The translations under genes and the position numbers were made by a program. The notes under the pieces were generated by a model. The model did not search any database. It had not been told where the DNA came from and saw only the letters and a program-made list of their open reading frames with translations. From contig JANJTM010000020.1 of assembly GCA_024711125.1 (NCBI GenBank), positions 1 to 64,000 of the forward strand: 64,000 nucleotides of DNA, given 5' to 3'. Source of the DNA: Rhodothermales bacterium (GTDB lineage: Bacteria > Bacteroidota > Rhodothermia > Rhodothermales > UBA10348). Below are positions 1 to 8,995 of this stretch, piece by piece (positions within the stretch are counted from its first letter, which is position 1; each line of letters starts with the position of its first letter).

Positions 1-10
1 TGGTCGGGCG

Positions 11-198
11 CGGTAGTGGAAGTCAGCCCCCTTTTACACGTCCGGAGCCATTTTTCGGGCGCGGAAGTGGAATTCAGCCCCGTTTTACACTTCCGGAGCC
101 ATTTTTCGGGCGCGGAAGTGGAATTCAGCCCCGTTTTACACTTCCGGAGCCATTTTTCGGGCGCGGAAGTGGAATTCAGCCCCGTATTCCACTTCCGG
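11..198. repeat. Tandem 51-bp hairpin array, four copies
   Basis: Four copies begin at 11, 62, 113 and 164 (period 51). Each holds an inverted repeat around a loop with the core CAGCCCC. Copy 4 has perfect 12-bp arms: CGGAAGTGGAAT at 164-175, loop TCAGCCCCGT at 176-185, ATTCCACTTCCG at 186-197. Copies 2 and 3 have one arm mismatch; copy 1 is degenerate. The array lies about 30 bp past the glgB stop. The short open frame running through it is only a by-product of the period being divisible by three. It is not a CRISPR, because there are no unique spacers. Function unknown; possible transcript-end or dimeric-protein-binding element. Confidence 0.9.
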
Positions 199-229
199 AG
201 CCCTTTCGGAAGTGCGCTCCGCGTCCGGC

Positions 230-2161
230 TCACACCGGCGCCAGGATCAGCACCCCGAGCGGGGGCAGGTTGAGCGCCGCCGACGCCGGCCGCCCGTGCA
301 TCGGCTCGTCGGCCACGGCCTCGACCGTCGCCGCCGACCACAGCCCGCTTCCGCCGAACCGCTCGTCGTCGCTGTTGAGCAGCACGCGCCACGTTCCGGC
401 CGCCGGCAGCCCGATGCGGTACTCGGCGCGCGGAACCGGGGTGAAATTGAAGACGAACACGACATGCCCGTCGGCCGATGGAGGCGGCTCGACCACCCGC
501 TTCGGGCGCTTCTTCTTCGGCGCCTCGGGGGCCGGCGAAGGGCGCCGCACGTAGCTCGCCACCGTCTGCTGCCAGTCCGAGAAATCGATCCACTCGAAAC
601 CCGACGGATCCTCGTTGTAGAGCGCCGGGGTTGCCCGGTACAGCGCGTTGAGCTCGCGCAGCCACTCGTTCACGCCCCCGTGCAGGCGCTCGCCCAGGAG
701 GTCCCACTGGAGCTCGCCGTCGTGATTCCACTCGGCGCGCTGTCCGAATTCGCCCCCCATGAACAGCAGTTTCTTGCCCGGGTGACCCCACTGGTGCGCG
801 AAAAGCAGGCGCAGGTTGGCCGCTTTCTGCCATGCGTCGCCGGGCATCTTGCCCCACAGGGAGCCCTTTCCGTGCACCACCTCGTCATGCGAGAGCGGAA
901 GCGCGTAATGCTCCGACCACGCGTACACGAGCGGAAACGTGAGGTCGTTGGTGTGGTGCGCCCGGTGCACGGGATCCTGCCGCATGAACGACAGGGTGTC
1001 GTGCATCCACCCCATGTTCCACTTGTAGAGGAATCCGAGCCCGCCCTCCCACGTCGGCCGCGACACTCCCGGCCAGGCGGTCGATTCCTCGGCTACCATC
1101 AGCACTTCCGGAAAACGCGCGTACACCGCCTCGTTGACGGTCTTCAGCAGGTCGATCGCCTCGAGATTCTCGCGCCCGCCCCACCGGTTGGGGGTCCAAT
1201 CCTTGCGCGAGTAGTCGCGATACAGCATCGACGCCACCGCGTCGAACCGCAGTCCGTCGAGGTGGAACTCGTCGAGCCAGTAGCACGCGTTGGAGACCAG
1301 GAAATTGCGCACGCCCGGCTTTCCGTAATCGAATACGAACGTGCCCCAATCCGGGTGGTAGCGCATGCGCGGGTCGTCGTGCTCGTACAGCGTCGATCCG
1401 TCGAAGAACACCAGGCCCTGCGGGTCGGTCGCGAAATGCGCGGGCACCCAGTCCAGCAGCACCCCGACGCCGTGCCGGTGCAGCGTATCGACCAGGTAGC
1501 GGAAGTCGTCCGGCGTTCCGTAGCGGAAGGTCGGCGCGAAATAGCCCACCACCTGGTAGCCCCACGAGGCGTAGTACGGGTGCTCCTGCACGGGCATGAA
1601 CTCCACGTGCGTGAACCCGTGTTCGACCACGTACCGGGCCAGCGGCTCCGCGACCTCGCGGTATGACGTCGAGTACCCGTCAGGCCGACGGCGCCAGGAT
1701 CCGAGGTGCACCTCGTAGATCGAGACCGGCTCGGCGAGCGTGCCCGGACCCTTGCGGGCCCGCATCCATGCGTCGTCGCCCCACGAGTACGTGCTCGCCG
1801 TCACGATCGACGACAGACCCGCCACCGGGTTGCCCTCGGAGACCGGCGCCTCGAGCGCCCGGGCGTACGGATCGGTCTTGTCGGCCCGATACGGCCCGCG
1901 CCGAATGCGGAACTTGTAGTGCTGGCCGGCCGACGCGCCTTTCGCGAAGCCTTCCCAGATCCCGGACGGTCCCCGCTCCAGCGGATGGGCCGCGGCGTCC
2001 CACCCGTTGAAGTCGCCGATCACCGCCACCGATTCGGCATGCGGTGCCCACACGGCGAACCAGGTTCCACCGGGCACGGTATGCGCTCCGAGGCGGGTGT
2101 ACGCGTCGAAGCAGGTGCCGGATAACCAGTGCCGATGATCGTCCTCGGTAAGCCAGGGCAT
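230..2161 (-). CDS. glgB: 1,4-alpha-glucan branching enzyme GlgB
   Basis: Makes alpha-1,6 branches in glycogen by cutting alpha-1,4 chains and re-attaching them. The 643-residue protein has an N-terminal CBM48-like beta domain (about residues 30-120) and a GH13 barrel with the nucleophile motif DGLRFDAV, acid/base MVAEE and the [12 protein letters not shown] signature. The ATG at 2161 (MPWLTEDDH) is chosen because it sits 31 bp below a TATTTTCCG promoter box and because the upstream extension is non-coding in character. The C-terminal beta domain carries a Pro/Lys/Arg-rich insert ([18 protein letters not shown]) between strands, unusual for the family. It is divergent from glgX. Confidence 0.95.
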   Translation of the reverse strand: MPWLTEDDHRHWLSGTCFDAYTRLGAHTVPGGTWFAVWAPHAESVAVIGDFNGWDAAAHPLERGPSGIWEGFAKGASAGQHYKFRIRRGPYRADKTDPYARALEAPVSEGNPVAGLSSIVTASTYSWGDDAWMRARKGPGTLAEPVSIYEVHLGSWRRRPDGYSTSYREVAEPLARYVVEHGFTHVEFMPVQEHPYYASWGYQVVGYFAPTFRYGTPDDFRYLVDTLHRHGVGVLLDWVPAHFATDPQGLVFFDGSTLYEHDDPRMRYHPDWGTFVFDYGKPGVRNFLVSNACYWLDEFHLDGLRFDAVASMLYRDYSRKDWTPNRWGGRENLEAIDLLKTVNEAVYARFPEVLMVAEESTAWPGVSRPTWEGGLGFLYKWNMGWMHDTLSFMRQDPVHRAHHTNDLTFPLVYAWSEHYALPLSHDEVVHGKGSLWGKMPGDAWQKAANLRLLFAHQWGHPGKKLLFMGGEFGQRAEWNHDGELQWDLLGERLHGGVNEWLRELNALYRATPALYNEDPSGFEWIDFSDWQQTVASYVRRPSPAPEAPKKKRPKRVVEPPPSADGHVVFVFNFTPVPRAEYRIGLPAAGTWRVLLNSDDERFGGSGLWSAATVEAVADEPMHGRPASAALNLPPLGVLILAPV

Positions 2162-2183
2162 TGCTGGAACAGGGCGTGTTGAT

Positions 2184-2192
2184 CGGAAAATA
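2184..2192 (-). promoter_or_regulatory. Promoter -10/-7 box of glgB
   Basis: TATTTTCCG on the minus strand, 31 bp above the glgB ATG. The same 9-mer precedes the VKOR gene (10264) and a one-base-longer form precedes malQ (5994), at 35 bp in both cases. It fits a TAnnTT plus G/C-triplet pattern related to the Bacteroidota TAnnTTTG box. No clear -33 TTG is visible. Confidence 0.5.
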
Positions 2193-2241
2193 GGCACCGG
2201 CCGGCGCCCGCGCCCGGTCCGGAGCGGGCCCGGCGCCATCG

Positions 2242-2251
2242 TATATTTCCG
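2242..2251 (+). promoter_or_regulatory. Promoter-like box just above glgX
   Basis: TATATTTCCG ends only 4 bp before the glgX ATG at 2256. If it works like the other boxes in the window, transcription would begin at or next to the start codon, giving a leaderless mRNA. No Shine-Dalgarno sequence is present, which agrees with that. Confidence 0.4.
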
Positions 2252-2255
2252 TGCC

Positions 2256-4382
2256 ATGCCGATCGCCCCTGTCCCCGCCGTCCGGGCCCATCCCGGCCGT
2301 CCCCACCCCCTGGGGGCCACATGGGACGGCCTCGGGGTGAACTTCGCCCTCTTCTCGCAATTCGCCGAACGGGTCGAAGTCGTGCTCTTCCGAGGGCCGG
2401 ACGCGGAAGAAGTCTCCACGACCATCGAACTCGTGGACCGTACGGGCCCCATCTGGCACGGCTACGTGCCCGATCTGCAGCCGGGCCAGGTATACGGGTA
2501 TCGTGTCCACGGACCTTACGACCCGGAGCGTGGCCACCGCTTCAATCCGAACAAGGTCCTGCTCGACCCCTATGCCCGCTCGGTGGCCCGACCGTTGCGA
2601 TGGCACGACGCGCTGTACGGATTCGAGTTGCACCACCCGGACGGCGACCTCTCGTTCGACGGACGGGATTCGGCCCCCTACGCCCCGCTCGGCGCCGTGG
2701 TCTCGGAACATTTCGCGTGGCACGGTGACCGGCCTCCCCGCATCCCGTGGGAGGACACCGTCATCTACGAGACCCACGTCCGTGGGCTCACGATGCGGCA
2801 TCCCGGCGTGCCCGAACCCCTGAGAGGCACCTACCTGGGGCTTGCCGAGCCGGCCGTCATCGACCACCTGAAGCATCTCGGCGTCACCACCGTACAGCTG
2901 CTGCCCGTGCACGCCAAGGCCAGCGAGCGCACGCTGCACGACGCCGGACTGTCGAACTACTGGGGCTACAACACCGTCGGGTACTTCGCTCCCGAGCCGT
3001 CTTACGCCCACGATCCGGGCCAGGCGGTGCGCGAGTTCCGCTCGATGGTGCGGCGGCTGCACGCCGCCGGCCTCGAGATCATCGTCGACGTGGTCTACAA
3101 CCACACGGCCGAGGGAAATCGGCACGGCCCCACGTTCTCCTTCCGCGGCATAGACAACTTCGCGTACTACAAGGAGGACCCGCAGAATCCGCGGTTTCTG
3201 ATCGATTACACCGGCACGGGCAACACGCTCGACATGGGCAACCCGCACGTGCTGCACCTCGTGATGGACAGCCTGCGGTACTGGGTGGAGGAGATGCACG
3301 TCGACGGATTCCGGTTCGACCTGGCCGCCACGCTCGCCCGCGACGTCTTCGACATCAACATGTTGTCGGCCTTCTTCCAGGTCATCCAGCAGGACCCGAT
3401 CCTGAGCCACGTGAAGCTCATCGCCGAACCGTGGGACATCGGACCGGGAGGCTACCAGGTGGGCGCATTCCCGTGGCTCTGGGCCGAGTGGAACGGACGC
3501 TACCGCGACGCCGTGCGGCGGTTCTGGCGCGGTGACTCGGGGGTACTGGGCGAATTCACGACCCGCCTCGCGGGCTCGAGCGACCTCTACAACAACTCCG
3601 GACGCCGGCCCTTCGCCTCGATCAACTTCGTCACGGCGCACGACGGATTCACGCTCGTCGACCTGGTCTCGTACGAGCGCAAGCACAACGAGGGCAACCG
3701 CGAAGGCAACCGGGACGGCAGCGACGCCAACTACTCGACCAACGCGGGCGTCGAGGGTCCGTCCGACGACCCCCGAGTAGCCCGGCGCCGGGACGCCCGT
3801 CGGCGATCCCTGCTCGCAACGCTCTTCCTGTCCCAGGGCGTGCCGATGCTGTTGGGCGGCGACGAGCTGTCCCGCACGCAGGCGGGCAACAACAACGCCT
3901 ACTGCCAGGATAACGCGATCTCGTGGTTCGACTGGGCAGGCGAGGATTCCGACTTCCACCGGTTCGTCACGCGGCTGGCCGCCTTCCGCCGCCGGCATCC
4001 GAACTTCCGCCGCCACCGCTTCCTCGACGGGCGGCCCGACGCCGACGGCAACCGCGACGTCACCTGGTGGCACCCCGCGGGCCGCATCATGGGCCCCGCC
4101 GACTGGCACGCGCCCTCCGGGCACACGCTGGGAATGCTGCTCCGGGGCGACCGGATCGTCGACCGGAATCCGCAGGGGCAACCCATCCGGGACCGCACCT
4201 ACCTCGTGCTCCTGCACGCGGGAGAGCGGGCGATCGACTTCCGGCTTCCCGGGACCGTGGGCTCGGGGTGGCAGGTCGTCCTCGCCACCGAGGAATCGTT
4301 GGAACACCACGCGCACGGGGCGGCCACGTCCCTGCGCCTGCCCCCGATCAGCGTCACCGTGCTCGAAGCCGTGGGCTCCTGA
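2256..4382 (+). CDS. glgX: Glycogen debranching enzyme GlgX (isoamylase type)
   Basis: Hydrolyses alpha-1,6 branches of glycogen or limit dextrin. The 708-residue protein has an N-terminal CBM48 domain (about 15-110) and a GH13 isoamylase barrel with region [10 protein letters not shown], nucleophile motif DGFRFDLA, acid/base LIAEPWD and transition-state Asp in VTAHDGFTL, followed by a C-terminal beta domain. The length is normal for GlgX. It is divergent from glgB and convergent with malQ, making a compact glycogen remodelling set. The ATG at 2256 is the only sensible start and lacks a Shine-Dalgarno sequence; see the promoter box directly upstream. Confidence 0.95.
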   Translation: MPIAPVPAVRAHPGRPHPLGATWDGLGVNFALFSQFAERVEVVLFRGPDAEEVSTTIELVDRTGPIWHGYVPDLQPGQVYGYRVHGPYDPERGHRFNPNKVLLDPYARSVARPLRWHDALYGFELHHPDGDLSFDGRDSAPYAPLGAVVSEHFAWHGDRPPRIPWEDTVIYETHVRGLTMRHPGVPEPLRGTYLGLAEPAVIDHLKHLGVTTVQLLPVHAKASERTLHDAGLSNYWGYNTVGYFAPEPSYAHDPGQAVREFRSMVRRLHAAGLEIIVDVVYNHTAEGNRHGPTFSFRGIDNFAYYKEDPQNPRFLIDYTGTGNTLDMGNPHVLHLVMDSLRYWVEEMHVDGFRFDLAATLARDVFDINMLSAFFQVIQQDPILSHVKLIAEPWDIGPGGYQVGAFPWLWAEWNGRYRDAVRRFWRGDSGVLGEFTTRLAGSSDLYNNSGRRPFASINFVTAHDGFTLVDLVSYERKHNEGNREGNRDGSDANYSTNAGVEGPSDDPRVARRRDARRRSLLATLFLSQGVPMLLGGDELSRTQAGNNNAYCQDNAISWFDWAGEDSDFHRFVTRLAAFRRRHPNFRRHRFLDGRPDADGNRDVTWWHPAGRIMGPADWHAPSGHTLGMLLRGDRIVDRNPQGQPIRDRTYLVLLHAGERAIDFRLPGTVGSGWQVVLATEESLEHHAHGAATSLRLPPISVTVLEAVGS

Positions 4383-4428
4383 GCCCGACCAGGTCGCGCG
4401 GAATCGAGACGTCGGTTACCGGACCCCG

Positions 4429-5967
4429 TCAGGCCGCACCGTCCGACAGCCGTCCGTACACGCGCGCGAGGTACCTCAGCCGCTGGCCGTGTTCGGCGCG
4501 CAGCACCCCGGGGGCGAAGCGCCAGCCCCAGTTCCCGGATGACTTGCCGGGAACGTTCATGCGCGCGTCGGCCCCGTAGCCGAGCACGTCCTGGAGCGGA
4601 AACACCGCCAGCGCCGCCACGGACCCCATGACGGCCCGGATCGCGTGCCAGTGGATCTCGCGCTCGCCGTGGTGGCCCAACTGCAGGTACTCCCGGCAGT
4701 AGGACTTGGCCCGCGCGACCACCTCGGCGTCGAGCGTCGTCTGCGTATCGGTCCACCAGCCGACGAACGTGTCGTTGTCGTGCGTTCCCGTGTACGCGGC
4801 CAGGCTCGGCACGTAATTGTGCGGAAGGAATTCGTTCGTGGCGTCGGTGTCGAACGCGAACTGGAAGATCGCCATGCCCGGGTAGCCGAAGCGGGCCATC
4901 AGGTTCGTCACGCCCTCGGTGATCACCCCGAGGTTCTCGGCCACGACCGGAAGCTCACCCAGCTGCCGCGTGAGCGACTCGAACAGGTCCTCGCCCGGCC
5001 CCTTCACCCATCGCCCCTTGACGGCGGTGGGCTCGCTCGCCGGCACTTCCCAGTAGGCCTCGAACCCGCGGAAGTGGTCGAGCCGTACGACGTCCACGAG
5101 CTCCAGGATGCGCGCCATGCGGCGGCGCCACCACGCGTAGTCGTTCTTCCGCATGACGTCCCAGCGGTAGATCGGGTTGCCCCAGCGCTGGCCGGTCTCG
5201 GAAAAGTAGTCGGGCGGAACCCCGGCGACGACCTTGGCGCGCCCGGCTTTGTCGAGGTGGAAAAGGTGCGGTTCGGCCCACACGTCGGCCGAATCCTGCG
5301 CCACGTAGATCGGAAGGTCCCCGAAAATCCGCACTCCGCGCTCGTTGCAGTACGTCTTGAGCGCCGACCACTGCCGGGCGAACAGGAACTGCCAGAATTC
5401 CTGCATCTCGATCGCGCGTGCGTGCTCGGCCCGGGCGGCGGCCATCGCCTTCGCCTGCCGGCCCGCGAGCGCCTTCGGCCATTCGGTCCACTCGACCCCT
5501 CCGTTCGCCTCCTTCAGCGTCTCGAAAAGCGCATAGTCGGCCAGCCACGCGGCGTGCTTCTCGCGGAACGCGTCGAATTCCGCGCGCGTGATCGCCCCGC
5601 GCCCGGCCTCGAACGCCGCGAACGCGCGCATGAGCAGGTCCTGCTTGAAGGGAATTGCCTTCTGGAAATCCACCCACTCGAGCGGGAAGGTCGGCACGCT
5701 GCCCAGGTCCTCCGAGGAGAGCAACCCCTCCTTGAGCAGGAGGTCCGGGCTCAACAGCATCGGGCTCCCGGCGAACGTCGACGGCGACGAATACGGCGAA
5801 TAGCCGTGTCCTGCCGGCACGACCGGCAGCATCTGCCACAGCCCCTGGCCCGCTCCGGCGAGGAAATCGGCGAATTCGTAGGCCGACGGGCCGAGATCGC
5901 CGATGCCGTAGGGGCTCGGCAGGGAGGTGACGTGCAGCAGGATGCCGCTCTCGCGCTTCAGTTGCAT
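4429..5967 (-). CDS. malQ: 4-alpha-glucanotransferase (amylomaltase) MalQ
   Basis: Transfers alpha-1,4-glucan segments between maltodextrins, feeding the oligosaccharides released by GlgX back into metabolism. The 512-residue GH77 protein begins MQLKRESGILLHVTSLPSPYG, a typical amylomaltase N-terminus, and shows VRLDHFRGFEAYWEVPA (nucleophile Asp), VVAENLGVIT (acid/base Glu) and GTHDNDT (third catalytic Asp). The ATG at 5967 fits the family start and sits 35 bp below a TATTTTTCC box; a 102-codon upstream extension is Arg-rich and rejected. It is convergent with glgX across 46 bp with no obvious hairpin. Confidence 0.95.
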   Translation of the reverse strand: MQLKRESGILLHVTSLPSPYGIGDLGPSAYEFADFLAGAGQGLWQMLPVVPAGHGYSPYSSPSTFAGSPMLLSPDLLLKEGLLSSEDLGSVPTFPLEWVDFQKAIPFKQDLLMRAFAAFEAGRGAITRAEFDAFREKHAAWLADYALFETLKEANGGVEWTEWPKALAGRQAKAMAAARAEHARAIEMQEFWQFLFARQWSALKTYCNERGVRIFGDLPIYVAQDSADVWAEPHLFHLDKAGRAKVVAGVPPDYFSETGQRWGNPIYRWDVMRKNDYAWWRRRMARILELVDVVRLDHFRGFEAYWEVPASEPTAVKGRWVKGPGEDLFESLTRQLGELPVVAENLGVITEGVTNLMARFGYPGMAIFQFAFDTDATNEFLPHNYVPSLAAYTGTHDNDTFVGWWTDTQTTLDAEVVARAKSYCREYLQLGHHGEREIHWHAIRAVMGSVAALAVFPLQDVLGYGADARMNVPGKSSGNWGWRFAPGVLRAEHGQRLRYLARVYGRLSDGAA

Positions 5968-5993
5968 CGTTTGACTCGATTTCCGGACAGCAG

Positions 5994-6002
5994 GGAAAAA
6001 TA
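5994..6002 (-). promoter_or_regulatory. Promoter -10/-7 box of malQ
   Basis: TATTTTTCC on the minus strand, 35 bp above the malQ ATG and within GCCTATTTTTCC. It closely matches the boxes of glgB and the VKOR gene (GCCTATTTTCCG and GGCCTATTTTCCG). Confidence 0.5.
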
Positions 6003-6178
6003 GGCAACGCGCGGCGCCCACGGGCGTCATGGAGGCGAATCCCACGCGAAGGATGGCCTCCGGACGACGGCCGTTCGTCGCGAAGCGCGTCGCCTGACCT
6101 TCCGCCCGACGTCCTCCCCGCACGTAACAAAGCCCGCGCGGGCGGCGTACCACGGCGTCACCTCCTGCCCGCAGCCCC

Positions 6179-6946
6179 ATGCAGGATCTCCTGCGTCGCC
6201 TCGACCTCGCCGACCTGCGTTTTCTCGCCGGCGTCCTCGAAACCCCGTTCAGCCTGACCGAGGACGCCCGCATGCGCGCGCTTCTCGACGCGGCCGAATC
6301 CGGCGACGCGGCCGCCCGCGCATCCCTGGAGCGACAGGTCGAAAAGGAAATCCGTTACCTCGGCTCGAGCGAGATCCTCTATTGGGCGCGGACCGTGACC
6401 GGCCGCGAACCCGGCGTCCCCCTCGAGGAAATCGTGCGGGACGTCGCGAAACAACTCGAGGTTTCGCTGCCGCGGGTCGGGACCCTGGAAGACCACCTCG
6501 TGCACGTCGCCCAGGAAGTCGCCACCCGTCGCTTCGCCGCCCTCGATCCCGACGAGCAGCAGCGGCTCCTCGAGGAATTGGGAGTCGAGCGCGAGAAGGC
6601 GGCAGCGTTCCTGAAGCGCTCGGCAGGAGTATTCGCCCTGCCGCTCCTGCTCGAGGCGTTCAACGCCGTCGTCGTGCAGGGGCTGATCCGCACCGTGATC
6701 TTCGGAACCATCGCCCGGGTCATCGGCTCGCAGCTCGCCGGCCGCCTCTTCGCGTTCCTCGCCGCTCGTCTTCCGTGGTGGGTCACCTGGATCGGACCCG
6801 CCGCCTGGACCCTGTCGCTCTCCTGGACCGCCGTCGACCTCCAGGGCCCCGCGACGCGCAAGACCGTGCCCGCGGTGCTCTACCTCGGCCTCTGCGTGCT
6901 GCGCCTCCGCCAGGTCACGCCGACAGCTGGGCCGCCCGAAGGTTGA
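6179..6946 (+). CDS. YaaW-like protein (UPF0174/DUF3944-related)
   Basis: A 255-residue protein of unknown function resembling E. coli YaaW. The similarity is in the overall layout and in the C-terminal stretch RKTVPAVLYLGLCVLRLRQ, comparable to the YaaW ending TIPAVLQIACLRR. The N-terminal two thirds is helical and charged; hydrophobic segments follow near residues 150-185 and 195-215. It is divergent from malQ and its last 32 bp overlap the 3' end of the PH-domain gene on the other strand. No Shine-Dalgarno sequence is seen at the ATG. Family assignment is from memory of YaaW; biochemical role not known. Confidence 0.7.
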   Translation: MQDLLRRLDLADLRFLAGVLETPFSLTEDARMRALLDAAESGDAAARASLERQVEKEIRYLGSSEILYWARTVTGREPGVPLEEIVRDVAKQLEVSLPRVGTLEDHLVHVAQEVATRRFAALDPDEQQRLLEELGVEREKAAAFLKRSAGVFALPLLLEAFNAVVVQGLIRTVIFGTIARVIGSQLAGRLFAFLAARLPWWVTWIGPAAWTLSLSWTAVDLQGPATRKTVPAVLYLGLCVLRLRQVTPTAGPPEG

Positions 6947-8507
6947 CCGTGGCGGCCAGTCGGTCCGCGGTTTCCGCCTCGAGGTCGATCACGTCCGAAC
7001 CGTAGGCCGGGCTGGCACCCGCCGTGTCGACGTAGAGCGTGCGCAGCCCCAATCGGCGCTGGAAGAGCGAGCCCGAGACGTACACGACCTGCGTGCGCGC
7101 CAGCGGGATGACCCACGTGTGGCGACGGAAGACGCCGCGCCGCACGACGAGGTGATCCTGCTCCACCGCCCAGCCCATGGCGCGCCACCGGGCCACGGCC
7201 AGCCATGCCGCGGGGAGGACAAGCAGCAGGAGCCACCAGCCGCGCTCGTCGATCTGCCACGCCACCGCCCCGGCCGCGAGGACGATCAGCAGGACGTAGC
7301 GCAGGAACGCGCGTCGGATCGTGAGCCGCGACACGGGTTCCAGCACGTCCGGCCACGCGAACGACTCGCCGGGGTCCGGCATGCCGGCGCGGATGCGCTG
7401 CGCCACCGCGCGCAGTTCGTCGAAGCGGGCGAACGGCACGACCGCCGCGTGCCCCTGCTCGCGGGCATCGATCCCCATCGTCTGCGCCTCGAGCGCAAAC
7501 CACCCGAAGTGCCGCATCAGGGGGTTGGTGCGCACCACGAGCGCCTGCACTTTGCGCAGCGGAATCGTGGCCTGCGACTTCGAAAGGAGCCCGTGCGACC
7601 GGTGCAGCCGCCCCGCGTCGAGCGTGAGATCGAAGCGGTAGAACCGGTTGAGGTTCACGAGGATGCCCGACAGCCAGCCCACGGCCGTCGCCGCCAGGAG
7701 CGCGGCGATCGCGGTGGCCCACGGGGAATCGGCGGCCGCCTCGGCGACCCCCTCGAGCGGCCCCCGCATGAGCCACATCACCATCGCCTCCGGGTCCGGC
7801 TCCCAGTACTGGAGCAGCGAAAACGCGAGACCGACGTAGAGAAGCGAAAAGCGGAAGACCCCCGACAGCAGCGTGCGCCGCAGGTCCATCGAAAACAGCG
7901 TCTCGGCCGCGAGGACAGGCTGCGGCTCCGCGGACGGCGCATCCAACGCCGCGGAATCGGCGGCCCGGGCCGGGTGGACCTCCGCGAACCCTTCTGGGGA
8001 AGCAGGGGCCGGCGCCGCGCCCGTCGCCGCTTTCTGGAAGGCCCGAACGGCCATCCGGATGCGCTCGGCCTCGCGCAGCGACACCACCTCGAGCGATCCC
8101 TCGGCCTGCGGGCTTCCGGCCGTGTAGATGCGCACGCGCGCGGTCCCGGTCAGCCGCTGCAACAGCTGCTGCTCGATCTCGACATTCTGGATGCGGTCCA
8201 CCGGGATGCTGCGCCGCGTCCGCGTCGTCACGCCGGATTCGATCACGATCTGGCCCGGCTCGACCCGGTAGCGGAACCGCAGGTAGTTCACCACGAGCCA
8301 CGGCACGATCACCGCCGCGTAGACCCCAGCGAGGATCACGTTGAACCACGCCACCGAGTCCCCCTGGCGGAAGACCGGGATCAGGAGGAACACGATCGCC
8401 GGCGCCGACACCGCGAATCGCAGCACCAGCGTGACGGGGTGAAGGCGGTGCGACCCGGCCGCGTCGGCGACCGTTCGGTCCGGGTCCGGCGCTTCAGACG
8501 ACGTCAT
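6915..8507 (-). CDS. Bacterial PH (bPH2) domain membrane protein, YdbT-like
   Basis: A 530-residue membrane protein with pairs of transmembrane helices alternating with bPH2 (DUF304) domains. The first bPH2 unit follows the helices at about 30-72 (FRYRVEPGQIVIESG...RSIPVDRIQNVEIEQ). A second lies after the helices at about 205-270 (FDLTLDAGRLHRSHGLLSKSQATIPLRKVQ), and a third follows a hydrophobic pair at about 395-435 (HLVVRRGVFRRHTWVIPLARTQVVYVSG). The order TM-bPH2 repeated three times is that of YdbT. A Pro/Ala-rich stretch sits at about 165-200. It overlaps the upstream YdbS-like gene by 14 bp, so the two are translated together. The role of YdbS/YdbT is poorly defined. Confidence 0.85.
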   Translation of the reverse strand: MTSSEAPDPDRTVADAAGSHRLHPVTLVLRFAVSAPAIVFLLIPVFRQGDSVAWFNVILAGVYAAVIVPWLVVNYLRFRYRVEPGQIVIESGVTTRTRRSIPVDRIQNVEIEQQLLQRLTGTARVRIYTAGSPQAEGSLEVVSLREAERIRMAVRAFQKAATGAAPAPASPEGFAEVHPARAADSAALDAPSAEPQPVLAAETLFSMDLRRTLLSGVFRFSLLYVGLAFSLLQYWEPDPEAMVMWLMRGPLEGVAEAAADSPWATAIAALLAATAVGWLSGILVNLNRFYRFDLTLDAGRLHRSHGLLSKSQATIPLRKVQALVVRTNPLMRHFGWFALEAQTMGIDAREQGHAAVVPFARFDELRAVAQRIRAGMPDPGESFAWPDVLEPVSRLTIRRAFLRYVLLIVLAAGAVAWQIDERGWWLLLLVLPAAWLAVARWRAMGWAVEQDHLVVRRGVFRRHTWVIPLARTQVVYVSGSLFQRRLGLRTLYVDTAGASPAYGSDVIDLEAETADRLAATVNLRAAQLSA

Positions 8508-8982
8508 CGGTGATGTAGCCCTTTATCCGGTCCCGCAGCCCCTCCGCCGTCGCGATCGGAAGCCCCGGCAGCACGACCTCGCTGGACCGTGTCCCCGCCG
8601 TGTGCACGATAAGCTTCGCCAGGCCGAATTCGCGCTCCACCACATCCTGCGTCACGTCGAGGTGCTGCACCCTGCGCAGTGGAACCACCGTGCGCACACG
8701 GTTGACGATGCCGTGCTGGAGCAACAGCTCCTGACCGGTCAGCCGGTACCCCCACGAGAGGTACCGGACCCCCGGCACCCACGCCGCCAGCGCCCCGAAC
8801 CCCGCGATCACGAGACCCGAGGCCAACCCCAGCGGAAGCGTCCGGTCGGCGTCGAAGACGTTCGACACGTCATACACGATCGCCGCGAGCAGCAGGGCCG
8901 ACCCGGTGAGCGCCAGCTTGATGCGCCAGACCCGGCGCACGGCCGGATCGAGCGTCAGCAATTCCGAAAAGAGTTCGCTCAT
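8494..8982 (-). CDS. Bacterial PH (bPH2) domain membrane protein, YdbS-like
   Basis: A 162-residue protein with two transmembrane helices (about 22-75) and one bPH2 domain (YRLTGQELLLQHGIVNRVRTVVPLRRVQHLDVTQ begins near 83). The single-domain size and the paired larger partner downstream match the YdbS/YdbT arrangement. It starts 13 bp after the VKOR gene stop and overlaps the YdbT-like gene by 14 bp, so all three appear to form one operon driven by the box at 10264. Confidence 0.85.
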   Translation of the reverse strand: MSELFSELLTLDPAVRRVWRIKLALTGSALLLAAIVYDVSNVFDADRTLPLGLASGLVIAGFGALAAWVPGVRYLSWGYRLTGQELLLQHGIVNRVRTVVPLRRVQHLDVTQDVVEREFGLAKLIVHTAGTRSSEVVLPGLPIATAEGLRDRIKGYITDDVV

Positions 8983-8995
8983 CGGGGTTCCGCGG

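Noticed and set aside
11-198. Tandem repeats considered as a CRISPR array
   Set aside because: The whole 51-bp unit is repeated, with no variable spacers, and no cas genes are present. The same holds for 10891-11023.
16-273. Plus-strand open frame of 85 codons with a repeated 17-residue unit
   Set aside because: It is the translation of the 51-bp DNA repeat; the repeat is structured as inverted DNA arms and lies in an intergenic region.
1680-4316. Long minus-strand open frame opposite glgX
   Set aside because: Antisense shadow caused by high GC; glgX on the plus strand has full catalytic motifs.
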